38,706 bases of DNA, taken from the NCBI GenBank assembly GCA_030633305.1, contig DAOVTB010000017.1:1-38706 (forward strand). Reading direction: 5' to 3'. This document shows positions 6,590-15,500 of the stretch, in pieces. Both the position numbers and the translations under genes were made by a program. The DNA comes from Candidatus Muiribacteriota bacterium (GTDB lineage: Bacteria > Muiribacteriota > DAOVTB01). Within the stretch, counting starts at the first letter, position 1, and every line of letters begins with the position of its first letter. The notes beneath the pieces were generated by a model. That model worked only from the letters and a program-made list of their open reading frames with translations. It had not been told where the DNA came from and searched no databases.

Positions 6590-6770
6590 ATAATATTAAA
6601 CTACATTTTTTTTTATAAAACAATTTTTATTCTGAGACATTTTATACTTTTTTTATAACAAAGAGTTTTATTAGGTAAAAAAAACATCGCAATCCTTTAG
6701 TATGACTAAAAACTGTTAAAAAAAGTCCTTATATATATAGTGATTATATATTTGAAAAGTTATCATTTGA

Positions 6771-6805
6771 GAAACCGCGTGTTTCTGATACTGAGCACAT
6801 GTGCT
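6771..6805. promoter_or_regulatory. Paired dyads upstream of HU
   Basis: GAAAC-CGCGT-GTTTC (6771-6785) is followed by the perfect 12-bp palindrome AGCACATGTGCT (6794-6805). They lie 55-90 bp upstream of the proposed HU promoter. Either could bind a dimeric regulator, or HU itself; no specific regulator can be named from the sequence. Confidence 0.4.
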
Positions 6806-6859
6806 GATGTGACATTCTATATTTGTAAGTACATTTAAAAAAAAAAAAAATTAAAATCC

Positions 6860-6888
6860 TTGACTCCATTATTATTTACTGATATCGT
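6860..6888 (+). promoter_or_regulatory. Sigma-70-type promoter for HU
   Basis: TTGACT (-35, 6860-6865), a 17-bp spacer and TATCGT (-10, 6883-6888) lie 44 bp before the HU start codon. The spacing is ideal and the -35 box differs from consensus at one base. This explains why the in-frame TTG at 6860 is not the translation start. Confidence 0.55.
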
Positions 6889-6931
6889 TTTTAGTGAAGC
6901 CAATAAAAACAAGGTAAGGAGAGATTATCAC

Positions 6932-7204
6932 ATGAACAAAACAGAATTAATCGCTGCTGTAGCAAAGGCTACTGATTTAACAAAGAAGGATGTTGCAAAA
7001 ACTATTGCAGCTTTAACAGACACAATTAAAAAACAGCTTAAAAAGGGAAACAAAGTAACTCTTATGGGTTTTGGTTCTTGGGAAGTTAGAAAAAGAGCTG
7101 CTAGAACAGGAAGAAATCCTCAGACTGGAAAGAAAATCAAAATCAAAGCTAAAAAGGTTCCAAAATTTAATGCTGGAAAAGACCTTAAAGAAGCTGTAAA
7201 ATAG
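6932..7204 (+). CDS. hup: Nucleoid-associated DNA-binding protein HU
   Basis: This 90-aa HU/IHF-family protein bends and compacts DNA as a dimer. The ATG at 6932 is chosen because GGAGAG precedes it and because [14 protein letters not shown] is the canonical HU N-terminus. Upstream in-frame codons encode an atypical extension and overlap the promoter. The helical dimerisation region (residues 1-45), [20 protein letters not shown] (47-66) and the following [13 protein letters not shown] carry the flexible DNA-intercalating arm, including the Asn-Pro tip (RNPQTG). Lysine content is high. The gene is monocistronic, with its own promoter and a strong terminator, consistent with abundant expression. 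HU versus IHF-like cannot be fully resolved, but HU is by far the likelier. Confidence 0.96.
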   Translation: MNKTELIAAVAKATDLTKKDVAKTIAALTDTIKKQLKKGNKVTLMGFGSWEVRKRAARTGRNPQTGKKIKIKAKKVPKFNAGKDLKEAVK

Positions 7205-7223
7205 TTATATTTTAAAAGCTTCT

Positions 7224-7250
7224 GAAACTATTCAGGTAACTGGTAGTTTC
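7224..7250 (+). terminator. Hairpin in the HU 3' untranslated region
   Basis: GAAACTA (7224-7230) pairs with TAGTTTC (7244-7250), with an inner CAG-GTAA-CTG stem. No U-tract follows. It may protect the hup transcript 3' end upstream of the main terminator. Confidence 0.45.
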
Positions 7251-7264
7251 GGGTAAATAAAAAA

Positions 7265-7296
7265 GAGACGGGATTATTAAATCCCGTCTTTTTTTT
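7265..7296 (+). terminator. Rho-independent terminator of HU
   Basis: GACGGGATT (7267-7275) pairs perfectly with AATCCCGTC (7280-7288) around an ATTA loop, followed by eight Ts. A preceding A-run lets it also work on the minus strand for the convergent creatininase-family gene. Confidence 0.93.
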
Positions 7297-7332
7297 ATAG
7301 TCATTTTTTATTATTTAAATTTACATATTTTA

Positions 7333-8079
7333 TTATTTTTTTGGAAATTCTCTTCTTAAACCTTTAAAGGCATTTTCAATATCCAGTATCATTTGAGAAA
7401 TGACTTCCTCGGTATATGAAACTGCACGTTCACGATCAAAAAGACCTTCCATTATACCAGGCTCTCCATTTGTTATTACTGGACCTGAACACGGATAACA
7501 ACCAAATCCTTTTTTTGCAATCATAACGTCATAGACTGCAAAATTCTTTTTACAAACAAGACTTTCCTTGAATGCAAGTATAAATGCGGTTTCTTCCTGT
7601 GCTGCATGTCCCATCTGGTCGGAATTAAAATATTTCTCAGCAATGCCTGAATAAGCAATCCACCAGTGAACAGTGATAATAGATACCTTATGTTTTTGTG
7701 AAAGATCATTCGCAACTTTGTTTAAAGGTTTTACATTCCCGCCATGTCCATTTACAAGTATGAGCTCATTAAAACCGTGATGGATAAAATTTTCTATAAG
7801 TTGCGTTATGAATTTTGTATAGAGTTCATCATCAAAATCTGATCCAGCCTCATAACTGAAAAGAGTATTTGTAAGTCCATAGCATAATGTAGGAGCAATT
7901 AAAGCATTTAGTTTTTCAGCACATGAATTTGAAAGGCTTTCTGCACAAATATTATCAGTTCCTGATGGCAGATGATGGCCATGAGCTTCCAAAGTTCCAA
8001 ATGGGATAAAAATACGACTATTTTTACTTAAATAGTCCCTTATTTCATTAAGATTTAGTTCATTTATTTTTCGAATCAT
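7333..8079 (-). CDS. Creatininase-family amidohydrolase
   Basis: This 248-aa protein belongs to the creatininase / creatinine amidohydrolase family, metal-dependent hydrolases of cyclic or linear amides. The metal-site motifs are present in order: GTLEAHGHHLPSGTD (residues 28-42, with E31, H33 and D42 as expected ligands), NGHGGN (110-115), and GHAAQEETA (157-165, E162/E163). The length matches the family norm of about 240-260. Substrate cannot be told from sequence. Family members include creatininase, MftE, the formamidopyrimidine hydrolase ArfB and phloretin-type hydrolases, and there is no mycofactocin or riboflavin gene nearby to favour one. GGAG precedes the ATG. It is monocistronic and convergent with HU, sharing its terminator. 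Confidence 0.9.
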   Translation of the reverse strand: MIRKINELNLNEIRDYLSKNSRIFIPFGTLEAHGHHLPSGTDNICAESLSNSCAEKLNALIAPTLCYGLTNTLFSYEAGSDFDDELYTKFITQLIENFIHHGFNELILVNGHGGNVKPLNKVANDLSQKHKVSIITVHWWIAYSGIAEKYFNSDQMGHAAQEETAFILAFKESLVCKKNFAVYDVMIAKKGFGCYPCSGPVITNGEPGIMEGLFDRERAVSYTEEVISQMILDIENAFKGLRREFPKK

Positions 8080-8179
8080 TCTCTAACTCCAAAATTGTTG
8101 ATATTTATTTTTTATAATAGTACCATATAGAAATACTGTATAGAAGTTAATCTCAGAATATTGAAGAGGTTTAAAGAAT

Positions 8180-8470
8180 ATGAAATTAGTATTAACGACT
8201 ATTTGTTACTTTATTTCTCTAATGTCTAGACCACTTTTTTCATCGCATGGACTTTTTATGCCGGTTTCTCAATTTTGGGTACATATTCTATCACTGTTTT
8301 TTGGTCTTTTTCTTACAGTTAAAGTTGGTCATGAAGAAATTATTAATTCAAAGGAATACGAAAATCTACAATTCCTTAAATTATTAGTGCCAATTGTATA
8401 TATTGGTTTTGGATCCTTATTATCCTATCAATTTATTACAGATCTTCTCTCAGGTATTCGTGTTTATTGA
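8180..8470 (+). CDS. Small membrane protein, 96 aa
   Basis: I do not recognise this family. It shows two or three hydrophobic helices: about residues 2-20, 30-48 (FWVHILSLFFGLFLTV) and 66-90 (LLVPIVYIGFGSLLSYQFI). A short charged loop lies between the last two (KVGHEEIINSKEYENLQ). It is preceded by GAGG at good spacing. The stop codon lies 29 bp before the chosen start of the STN-like protein, so the two are probably cotranscribed. The pairing with a secretin-N0-like protein suggests an inner-membrane partner in an envelope complex, but this is inference. Confidence 0.6.
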   Translation: MKLVLTTICYFISLMSRPLFSSHGLFMPVSQFWVHILSLFFGLFLTVKVGHEEIINSKEYENLQFLKLLVPIVYIGFGSLLSYQFITDLLSGIRVY

Positions 8471-8499
8471 AATTTAATTTTTTAAGGATGGTATTTATT

Positions 8500-9345
8500 A
8501 TGAAAATTCTGGTGTTAGGTATTACGTTATTTTGTTTAATTCAGTTTACAGTTTTTTCGGCTGAATCAATAAAACTTAAAGGTCTTGGAAAAGTAGAAGT
8601 ACAAGCTGTTGTCCTGAGTAAGACATCACAGAACGCTTTGATTACAACACAAATTGGTGATCAAAAGGCGAGGTATGAGATAGTAAGTGTCGGTTCGGAG
8701 TTAAGGCATGGGTATAATGTTTCAAGTATAAGTACTGATAGTCTTGGGTTACAGCACGAACCAACAAAGGCTTCAGTTTTTATACCTTTTTCAACTGCTC
8801 CGGTATTGCCATCAGATCTTGAAGATGGAAGAGTAGAACTTTACTCTAATAATGCTCCTTTGGTTCAAATTTTATTTTTACTCGCTGAAAACAGTGGAGA
8901 TAACATAATTTTTACAGATGATATAAGTGGTGATTACCAACGAGAATGGACCACTAGAAGACCTGTTAAATTTTTTGAAAAATTTGCTAAAAGCAGAGGT
9001 TGTAAAGCAATTTATAAAAAAATAAAACAGGTATGGTTGATTGGAGATTATTCAAGACTGTTGAAGGTAAAATTCTCTAAACCCACAGATGCGGTTGATG
9101 GAAGGCCGAGTAAATCATATAAGGGATTCACTTTTAGCGCTAGAAACATAAGTCTAAGTTTTGTTATGAAAAAAATCTGTCAGTTAAACAGGGCACAGTT
9201 AATAATGAAGAATGTATCTTCAAGAAAGAAAGTCTCGATGCGAATAAGGGATATGGATTATCTTGATGTAATAAACTGTCTGTCCAAGATGTACAAATTA
9301 AAAATCAATGGTCCTACTATTATGGTAAGTCCGGCAAAAGATTAA
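8500..9345 (+). CDS. Exported protein with two secretin N0/STN-like domains
   Basis: The product is about 281 aa from the ATG at 8500, which gives a clean signal peptide (MKILVLGITLFCLIQFTVFS). In-frame starts at 8467 and 8488 would add an odd N-terminal extension; AAGGA lies about 11 bases before 8500. Residues 25-95 form a beta-rich region. Residues about 115-190 (VELYSNNAPLVQILFLLAEN, then TDDISGDY, then FFEKFAKSRGC) and about 205-275 (FTFSARNISLSFVMKKICQL, then RIRDMDYLDVINCLSKMYKL) both follow the pattern of the secretin N0/STN fold. No pore-forming secretin domain is present. It may be a pilotin-like or adaptor protein of a secretion or pilus system encoded elsewhere. It overlaps the convergent next gene by 4 bp. 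Confidence 0.65.
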   Translation: MKILVLGITLFCLIQFTVFSAESIKLKGLGKVEVQAVVLSKTSQNALITTQIGDQKARYEIVSVGSELRHGYNVSSISTDSLGLQHEPTKASVFIPFSTAPVLPSDLEDGRVELYSNNAPLVQILFLLAENSGDNIIFTDDISGDYQREWTTRRPVKFFEKFAKSRGCKAIYKKIKQVWLIGDYSRLLKVKFSKPTDAVDGRPSKSYKGFTFSARNISLSFVMKKICQLNRAQLIMKNVSSRKKVSMRIRDMDYLDVINCLSKMYKLKINGPTIMVSPAKD

Positions 9346-9833
9346 AAGTTTAATTCTTCAATAATCTCAACTTTAGATTTTTTTGTATCGATAAGTATTT
9401 TAATTTTTTTATTTTTTCCCAAAGCGATCTGGATTTCCTGAACACGCATATTCGGAGAATTTATATTTCTGACATTAAGTTTAGCCCAAAGGGTTTTGTG
9501 AGTTTTATATTTTTCGACAATATCAAACAGTGTCTGCATGTAATCAGTTGTAGAAGTGCAATTCTCACTCCATATTGCTGTCATGTGTTTCAATTTATGG
9601 TTTTCAAACAATAAAGAACCAAATTTTTTTCGTGGCCACGAACTTGATTCGATAAAATACTTTCCGCCGATGTAGGAATGTAGTTTTATCAGACCTGTAA
9701 GTCGAAATTTTTTAATAATACTTTTTTCAGTGTCCTCTGAATCAAAAGCAATACCTGCAAGTTTTAATTTTTCACAATACCCCAAAGTAGTTATAAAAAA
9801 AGTAATAATAATCAGAATTAGAAGTTTTTTCAA
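9342..9833 (-). CDS. Small exported protein, unknown function
   Basis: I do not recognise this family. The 163-aa product starts at a TTG codon supported by AAGGA seven bases upstream, followed by a standard signal peptide (MKKLLILIIITFFITTLGYC, initiator Met from TTG). The mature part is a basic, mixed alpha/beta domain. It has a cysteine (ENCTSTTDYMQT) and an LxxLF-type amphipathic helix, and no recognised catalytic motif. The end pattern (KKIKILIDTKKSKVEIIEEL) is two beta strands. It overlaps the convergent STN-like gene by 4 bp at the stop codons and is about 100 bp downstream of the next minus-strand gene start region. Confidence 0.6.
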   Translation of the reverse strand: MKKLLILIIITFFITTLGYCEKLKLAGIAFDSEDTEKSIIKKFRLTGLIKLHSYIGGKYFIESSSWPRKKFGSLLFENHKLKHMTAIWSENCTSTTDYMQTLFDIVEKYKTHKTLWAKLNVRNINSPNMRVQEIQIALGKNKKIKILIDTKKSKVEIIEELNF

Positions 9834-9939
9834 TTTTATATCCTTGAATTTTAATTTTTATTTTATTCTAAAGGATGCCTTGTATAACGTCAAGAAAGGA
9901 TAAGATAATATCATGAGCAGGAGAGTAATGGCTAAATTT

Positions 9940-11490
9940 TTATTGTTGTAATTGAAACAGGTATTTGTCCAGTTCGTCGCTGTCAATTAGCCTGATCCGA
10001 AATTTGTGGGCTATGTTTAACGCTTTTGGAGAATATTTTCCGCAGGTAATTATCATTCCATTTTTATATTTACGCTTATTGATATAGGTTATAAGTTGAT
10101 CAATCTGGATTTCTCCAATTATTCCCGCCCATGGTCTGGATAACAAAAGGACTTTTGAAGTTTTATCTTTAATAATAGCTTCAAAACCAGCTCCAAATCT
10201 AAACTCATGTTCAACAGGATATTCCATTATTTCAACAACTTTTCGGATTGTATTACAGAATTCATAGTTTGAAAGTTCACTGAGATCTGTTGAATTTGTT
10301 ACAAATGTCGTTGATTTCTTTGTGCTTTTGCTGTTAGATGTGAAGTTTTTGACCTGCCCAGTTGATTGTATCCAGCGATTAAATAGCTTACTTAATTCTG
10401 AAATATCTGGTTTTGCGAGTAATCCTGAAAGTTTACAGTCTTCAAATCGTTCTGAAATTTTGGGGATTTTTCTGTTTTCAAACAGTTTATTCCATGCTTG
10501 AAGTAGTTTTGTTCTCGCTAATTTTTTATCTAGCGATTTGGAAAAATCATATAATTCAACAAAGCCGAAATCGATTTTTAGGAGCTTGACCCAGTAATCA
10601 GATGAATTTTCTTCATCTCCACTGAAATATGCACTCGTTGCAAGAGCAAATAACATGTGGGTTCGATCCAGGATATTAATTCTATCAATATATATTTTAT
10701 AGTTTTCAAGAATTTCAGTAATCTCACTCCATCTGTATTGAAGAGAATTTACATAGCATATCATCAGTATATTTTCGATTTTAACTGTGATATCTTCTGT
10801 AGATTTAGAAGCCTTTTGAAAATAATCTATAGCTAGTGCAGGGTTATCTTTGATATTTACAAAACCCATTGCATTATTTGCTTCTGAATGATTTGGATTT
10901 ATAAGGAGAGCTTTCTTGACCATTTCTATACCGATGTTTACCATTTTATCAGATTCGATCATTACCATTCCTTTACGAAATAAAGCTTCATCCAGATAAT
11001 CCTGGTTTTGCTTTATAATTCTGTCAAGAACAGTTATTGACTCTTTTAACTGTTTATTTCCAATAAAAAATTCCGAAAGCCTGAGTTCAAGATGGACATT
11101 ATCTGGATCAAATGTAATCAGTTTGTTGAGGTATTTGAACTCATTGTTTTTTCTGTTTAATTTTTTACTTAAATCATACAGATGCTCATAGATTTTCATC
11201 TCATTCTTAAATGATTGTTGATTATTAAATTTTAAAATGTTTTCAAGAAGGTTGTTCGCATCTTTAAATGATTTTTTCGAAATAAGTAACTGAGCCAGTT
11301 TGAATTTTTTCTGATGATTATCTGGATCAAGTTGTAGTTCCTTCTTGTATTCTATAATGGCCTCATCAATCAGCCCAAGATTTTCCAATGCTTCTGCTGA
11401 TTTTTTTTTGAGACATAAAAGTATACTTATTGCTTTGACGCTAAGGTATATAAATAGAAGTATTATCAGTATCGCTATGGTAATATTCAT
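9940..11490 (-). CDS. Membrane-anchored TPR protein with degenerate Mrr-like C-terminus
   Basis: The product is about 516 aa from the ATG at 11490; an in-frame TTG at 11502 adds four residues. One N-terminal membrane helix (ITIAILIILLFIYLSVKAIS) leads into TPR repeats (residues about 40-330: ALENLGLIDEAIIEYKKELQ, then LDPDNHQKKFKLAQLLISKK). The last 110 residues have the Mrr_cat/restriction-endonuclease fold pattern, ending KYSPKALNIAHKFRIRLIDS, then DELDKYL. The nuclease residues look lost: in the usual G-x-x-D ... QxK signature the Asp is Glu (GAGFEAII), and Gln and Lys are Leu and Arg (VLLLSRPW). It is therefore probably a membrane-tethered scaffold or binding protein and not an enzyme. 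The TPR assignment is firm; the Mrr relationship rests on pattern. Confidence 0.7.
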   Translation of the reverse strand: MNITIAILIILLFIYLSVKAISILLCLKKKSAEALENLGLIDEAIIEYKKELQLDPDNHQKKFKLAQLLISKKSFKDANNLLENILKFNNQQSFKNEMKIYEHLYDLSKKLNRKNNEFKYLNKLITFDPDNVHLELRLSEFFIGNKQLKESITVLDRIIKQNQDYLDEALFRKGMVMIESDKMVNIGIEMVKKALLINPNHSEANNAMGFVNIKDNPALAIDYFQKASKSTEDITVKIENILMICYVNSLQYRWSEITEILENYKIYIDRINILDRTHMLFALATSAYFSGDEENSSDYWVKLLKIDFGFVELYDFSKSLDKKLARTKLLQAWNKLFENRKIPKISERFEDCKLSGLLAKPDISELSKLFNRWIQSTGQVKNFTSNSKSTKKSTTFVTNSTDLSELSNYEFCNTIRKVVEIMEYPVEHEFRFGAGFEAIIKDKTSKVLLLSRPWAGIIGEIQIDQLITYINKRKYKNGMIITCGKYSPKALNIAHKFRIRLIDSDELDKYLFQLQQ

Positions 11491-11628
11491 ATAATAATCC
11501 AATATTTAATATAATATATATATTGGTTATCGGCTCAAAATCAAAGTGAGATTAATGAGTTAACTAATTTATTATGAATTATTATGTAATGCGTGTATAA
11601 TGGTGGATATGAAAAAATGGGGGATATT

Positions 11629-12420
11629 ATGAAAAAAATTATACTTTTGATTATTGTAGTGCTTATAGCTGTTAATGTTTATGCTGGTGGCGCCAAACTT
11701 AGTAAGGAAGTTGCTCAAAAAAATCTTCAAGAAGTAATCAGGCTTGTTGATACATACGATATTATGGCTGCAGTTGAATACATGAATAGTAGAGGTAAAG
11801 CCTTTGAAACTGCGATGCAATATAACAGGCTTGTAAAAGACCCGTACTGAAAAAATCGAATTACTGAACTTGTGACTCTTAGTAGATGTGGAATTCAGTA
11901 TTGCTATTTAAAAGCTGCAGAAACAAAAGATCTTAAGTTGAAAACCGATTTGATGGGTTTTGTAAAAACGATTTCTTATAATATTTCTGCAAATACCTGG
12001 CCTGTATGGGGTGACAAAGGAATTACTATCTCGGCGGAAAACAGGCTTACTGGATTGGATTGTGCTAAAACAAACCTTAGACTTGCAGTATATTTAAATA
12101 AGGATTATTTTCCAATGGGAAATGCTCACTGGCTTCTTGGAGCACATTATATGGTTGAAAAAGATTATACACGTGCTATATTATCACTTATGAAAGCCCG
12201 TTCTGCTTATAAAAGAACAGGAAAAGCTGAATATATTCTGATGGCTCAAGGTTATCTTGCAATAACAGAATTAGTTAAAAAACCTACAAGAGAAGGCGGA
12301 GCAAATATCATGTCTGTAGTAGTTAAGCTGAAAGCTCTAGACACTGATGATGCCAACTTTTTTGCGTCTCAGATTGAAACAGTTTTAAAATACATGTCTA
12401 AGATAACTAAGAAAAAATAA
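11629..12420 (+). pseudogene. Exported TPR-like protein interrupted by one in-frame TGA
   Basis: The reading frame runs 11629-12420 and is broken only by TGA at 11848-11850. The first part (74 codons) gives a signal peptide (MKKIILLIIVVLIAVNVYA) and a helical start. The second continues in the same frame with TPR-like helices (WLLGAHYMVEKDYTRAILSL). The context is TAC-TGA-AAA where TAC-TGG-AAA (Tyr-Trp-Lys) would be natural, so a single G-to-A change explains it. Start choice: GGGGGA lies before the ATG at 11629. The second half could restart translation only at a poor codon (GTG around 11872, no clear ribosome-binding site). A recent nonsense mutation or an assembly/sequencing error fits best. 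Selenocysteine or recoding is unlikely (see rejected). Confidence 0.7.
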
Positions 12421-12476
12421 TTGCTCGCTAATTTAAATTTGAATCAAGAAGAAAAATTTAGATAGAAACCTGAAAT

Positions 12477-12547
12477 AATCCGGATATTTAATGAGATGAA
12501 ATTTGGATGGGTTAAAATTCAAAGATCGCTCATTAAATATTTGGATT
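12477..12547 (-). repeat. Stop-codon-linked structured repeat, copy C (short form)
   Basis: Arms AATCCGGATATTTAATGAG (12477-12495) and CTCATTAAATATTTGGATT (12529-12547) pair over 19 bp, with two G-T wobbles. In minus orientation the inside reads CGATCTTTGAATTTT, then CCATCCAAATTTCATC. These match the two edges of the interior of copy B, so the nested-hairpin core of about 60 nt is absent. It starts one base after the stop codon of the minus-strand 1554-aa gene. It also lies between convergent genes and may terminate both. Confidence 0.8.
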
Positions 12548-15500
12548 TTATTTTTTGAAAAAATATTCCCAGGGTGATTCATTTTTATGAAGAGCCTTTG
12601 CTGGGATTTTTTTCAAGGACATCAATTGAAAAGTTTCCCAGCCTTTGCATTTTCGTCTATCTGCTTTTAACGATTTTCCGCCGCCTCCATAAGCAGAAAT
12701 GTATTTGTTGTGACTAGATAAAAATGAGACTTTGTTTCCAGATTTAATTACACTATCTTTGCCAGGTCCACGTCTGTGGATTGTAAAAGTTTCATACCCG
12801 GAACATTTCAAAATATTTTTTGATGTTGTAAGGGAATTGTTTGGCCAGGCAGTAACATAGCGATTTACAGGAGATAAAAGTGAGACTTTGTCACCATCTT
12901 TCAATAATCCACCATTTAAATCTGAAAGAATAAATGGAGAATGATAATCACGGGAAGCAAGTTTTTCCGGTCCAATCTGGGTTATGAAATGTTTTTTATC
13001 AAAAGTCTTAATTGAAACAAGATAATGAGTTCCAGGGCATATTTCAGGCGTATGAGTTCTGGTTCCACATAATTTCTGGATCTGTTCAGGAGCTAAATGA
13101 GTTAAAGAACTTTGTGATAAAGATATATTCTGTACATTATATGAATGTTTAGTTTTTGAGATGCTCTTACTTACACCATTTTTCAAGTTGCTGATTATGG
13201 TATTTATCTCTTTATGCGATGCATTAATAATGTGCTGTACTATTTTTTTCGTTATCTGTTTAGCAACTTTGGCTTCTTCAACAGTGTCGATTTTAATATC
13301 AGTCTTGATCTTTTTTCCATCAATCGTCATATCAATATGAGCAAATAAAATACCGCTTTTCAGACTGTCTGAAGACAATTCCAGATTTCTGATATCAACA
13401 GGATCTCTAAAAATAGAGCTTCCAAGAGACTTCATGAGGAATTGCCGACTTTTGTTATTGATAGCTTTTAACGTCTGAAGGGCATGATCAGATGTATTTA
13501 AGACAACCATTGCTGCAGAACGTTCGGCTATGATTGGCCATACCAACGGATCTGTATCAGTTGGAACAGAAAAATCCTTTTTTACATTGTCATAAGCACT
13601 AAGAGCTTTTTGAGCAACAGAAATACTTATATTTAAAGTTTTAATTGCAGCCCATAGTCCAGGTGCTTTCCATTTATGGGTAAATGAAAGGTGGTTAATT
13701 TCATGCTTCAATGAGTTACGTTTATTTACCAATTTGTTAACAAGTTTTTCGGCATTTTTTTTTCCTGCATTTTCTGTTGAAATAATTTTGTTTCTAACTT
13801 CTATTCGAGCTTTATTGATTTTTTTATTCAGAGTAATAACTGCTGTTTTAGCTTTATTTAACACTTTGATTGCATTTTTTAAATCAGTTCCGATTCCAGC
13901 CATAAGCTGATCGCAGATCAATTTTTTCAATACTTTATCAATACCCACTTTTTTGAATTTCATGTCAAGACTGAAATCCAGAAGGCCATCATGATCTGTT
14001 ATTTTCTTTCCTTTTTTCAATTTACTGTGAAGGCGAAGTAGCGCACCGCCAAAAGGTTCCAGATAATCCGATGCTTCGACTATTATTCCATTATTACTGA
14101 TATCAATTTTTCCATGCGTCTTTCTAAACAGGTATTTTGCATCTCCGCTGATTCTGAAATGTGGGACATCAGGTCCATTTATTACAGGTATTCCTGCATG
14201 AAGATCAAATTTAACATTTTTCAGGTAAAAGAATTTTAAGTCAATATCACCAAGTTCGGCATATATTTTCAATCCATCATTCATAGTCAATCTGAAATCT
14301 ACTTTTCCAAGTTCATGTCTCCCAAAAAATATAAGATCCAGTTCTCCCATTAACTTAAACCCGATTCCTTCAATTTCTGGAAATCCTGGCAAAACTGCTC
14401 CAGGAGTAGCCAGATATACAAGGACATCCTCGAATTCAAGCATAAATAGCGGAAGATCCTCAAGGTGGAATAGGTCGACCAGATTTGGAGATTCAGCGAA
14501 CTTTTTTCTGAATATTTGCATTACATTAATCATTTTTGCAGCTTTTTTTCCGCCATGTAATTTTTTGAGAACATGACCAGCCTGCTTAATAATTTCCTTT
14601 GCAGCGGGTCCTGCTACAATTCCTTTAAAAAGTGCATCACAGGTTTCAATTGATGTCAGTATATTAGATGATCTTCCAAGCTGATAGTATAATGCAAGCT
14701 TTGTTGGAATTGGAATTTCCTCCTCAAATGAAAGAGCAATAAGACCCGCCATACCGTATTTTAATACTTTTTTATTCTTCATCTTTCCAGATGAATGGAT
14801 TAATTTTTTTATCTTGTGTTTATTTTTTCCATGTAGAAAACCTTTCAGGTATTTTGCAGATTCTTTTGGATGAAGAGGTGATGGGAATGGACTCAGGTGT
14901 CTTTTGGGAAGTGTTATTTCATATCCGCCACCGATTCCTAAAAGTACTGATAAATTGGTATCAACTCCAAGTAAAACTGCTGTATCTGTCAGGGCAAGAT
15001 TTCCAATTCCAAATGGGTTTTTCCATTTTCCATCAATAAATGCTGATATTTGTGTCCCTGCAGATAATGCATCCAGATTGAGATAGATCTGTCCAGCAGC
15101 AACAATATCATCAGTATCTTTGGAATTGCCTATTTGAGGGATATTAAAATCCAATTGACCTGAAACTCCAGCTTCCAGATCAAGAGCCGCAAGATCAGTT
15201 CTTATAAAGAAACTGGCAGTTCCTGATTTAGGTTGTATCAGATAGCATACAGGTTTTAATGTTCCTGGAAACCTGAAATTAGGTAGATCAACATATAATC
15301 CAGCTTTTAAAGTTCCTCGACGTAATCCACCAAGTGATGCAGCTATTATGATAGGATTTTCAACAGCCATTTTTTTCATTTCTTTGCCGACACCAAGGTT
15401 TTTAAATACAGCTTTAAGGTGTTTTTGTTTTAATAATTTATTAACTCCACTAAGGTCAACTGCTCCTATAAGAGCAACTCCATCGCCGAAAAGAGGGATT

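Noticed and set aside
6860-6931. Upstream start for HU giving a 24-residue extension
   Set aside because: The TTG is the -35 box of the promoter, and the HU family begins at the ATG at 6932 with a good ribosome-binding site.
9342-9345. Frame problem at the convergent overlap
   Set aside because: A 4-bp overlap of two stop codons on opposite strands is normal and both frames are intact.
11848-11850. Selenocysteine or TGA-as-amino-acid reading
   Set aside because: No stable SECIS-type hairpin directly follows, and TGA is the stop of several intact genes here (e.g. 4024, 27589, 38545), so the standard code applies.
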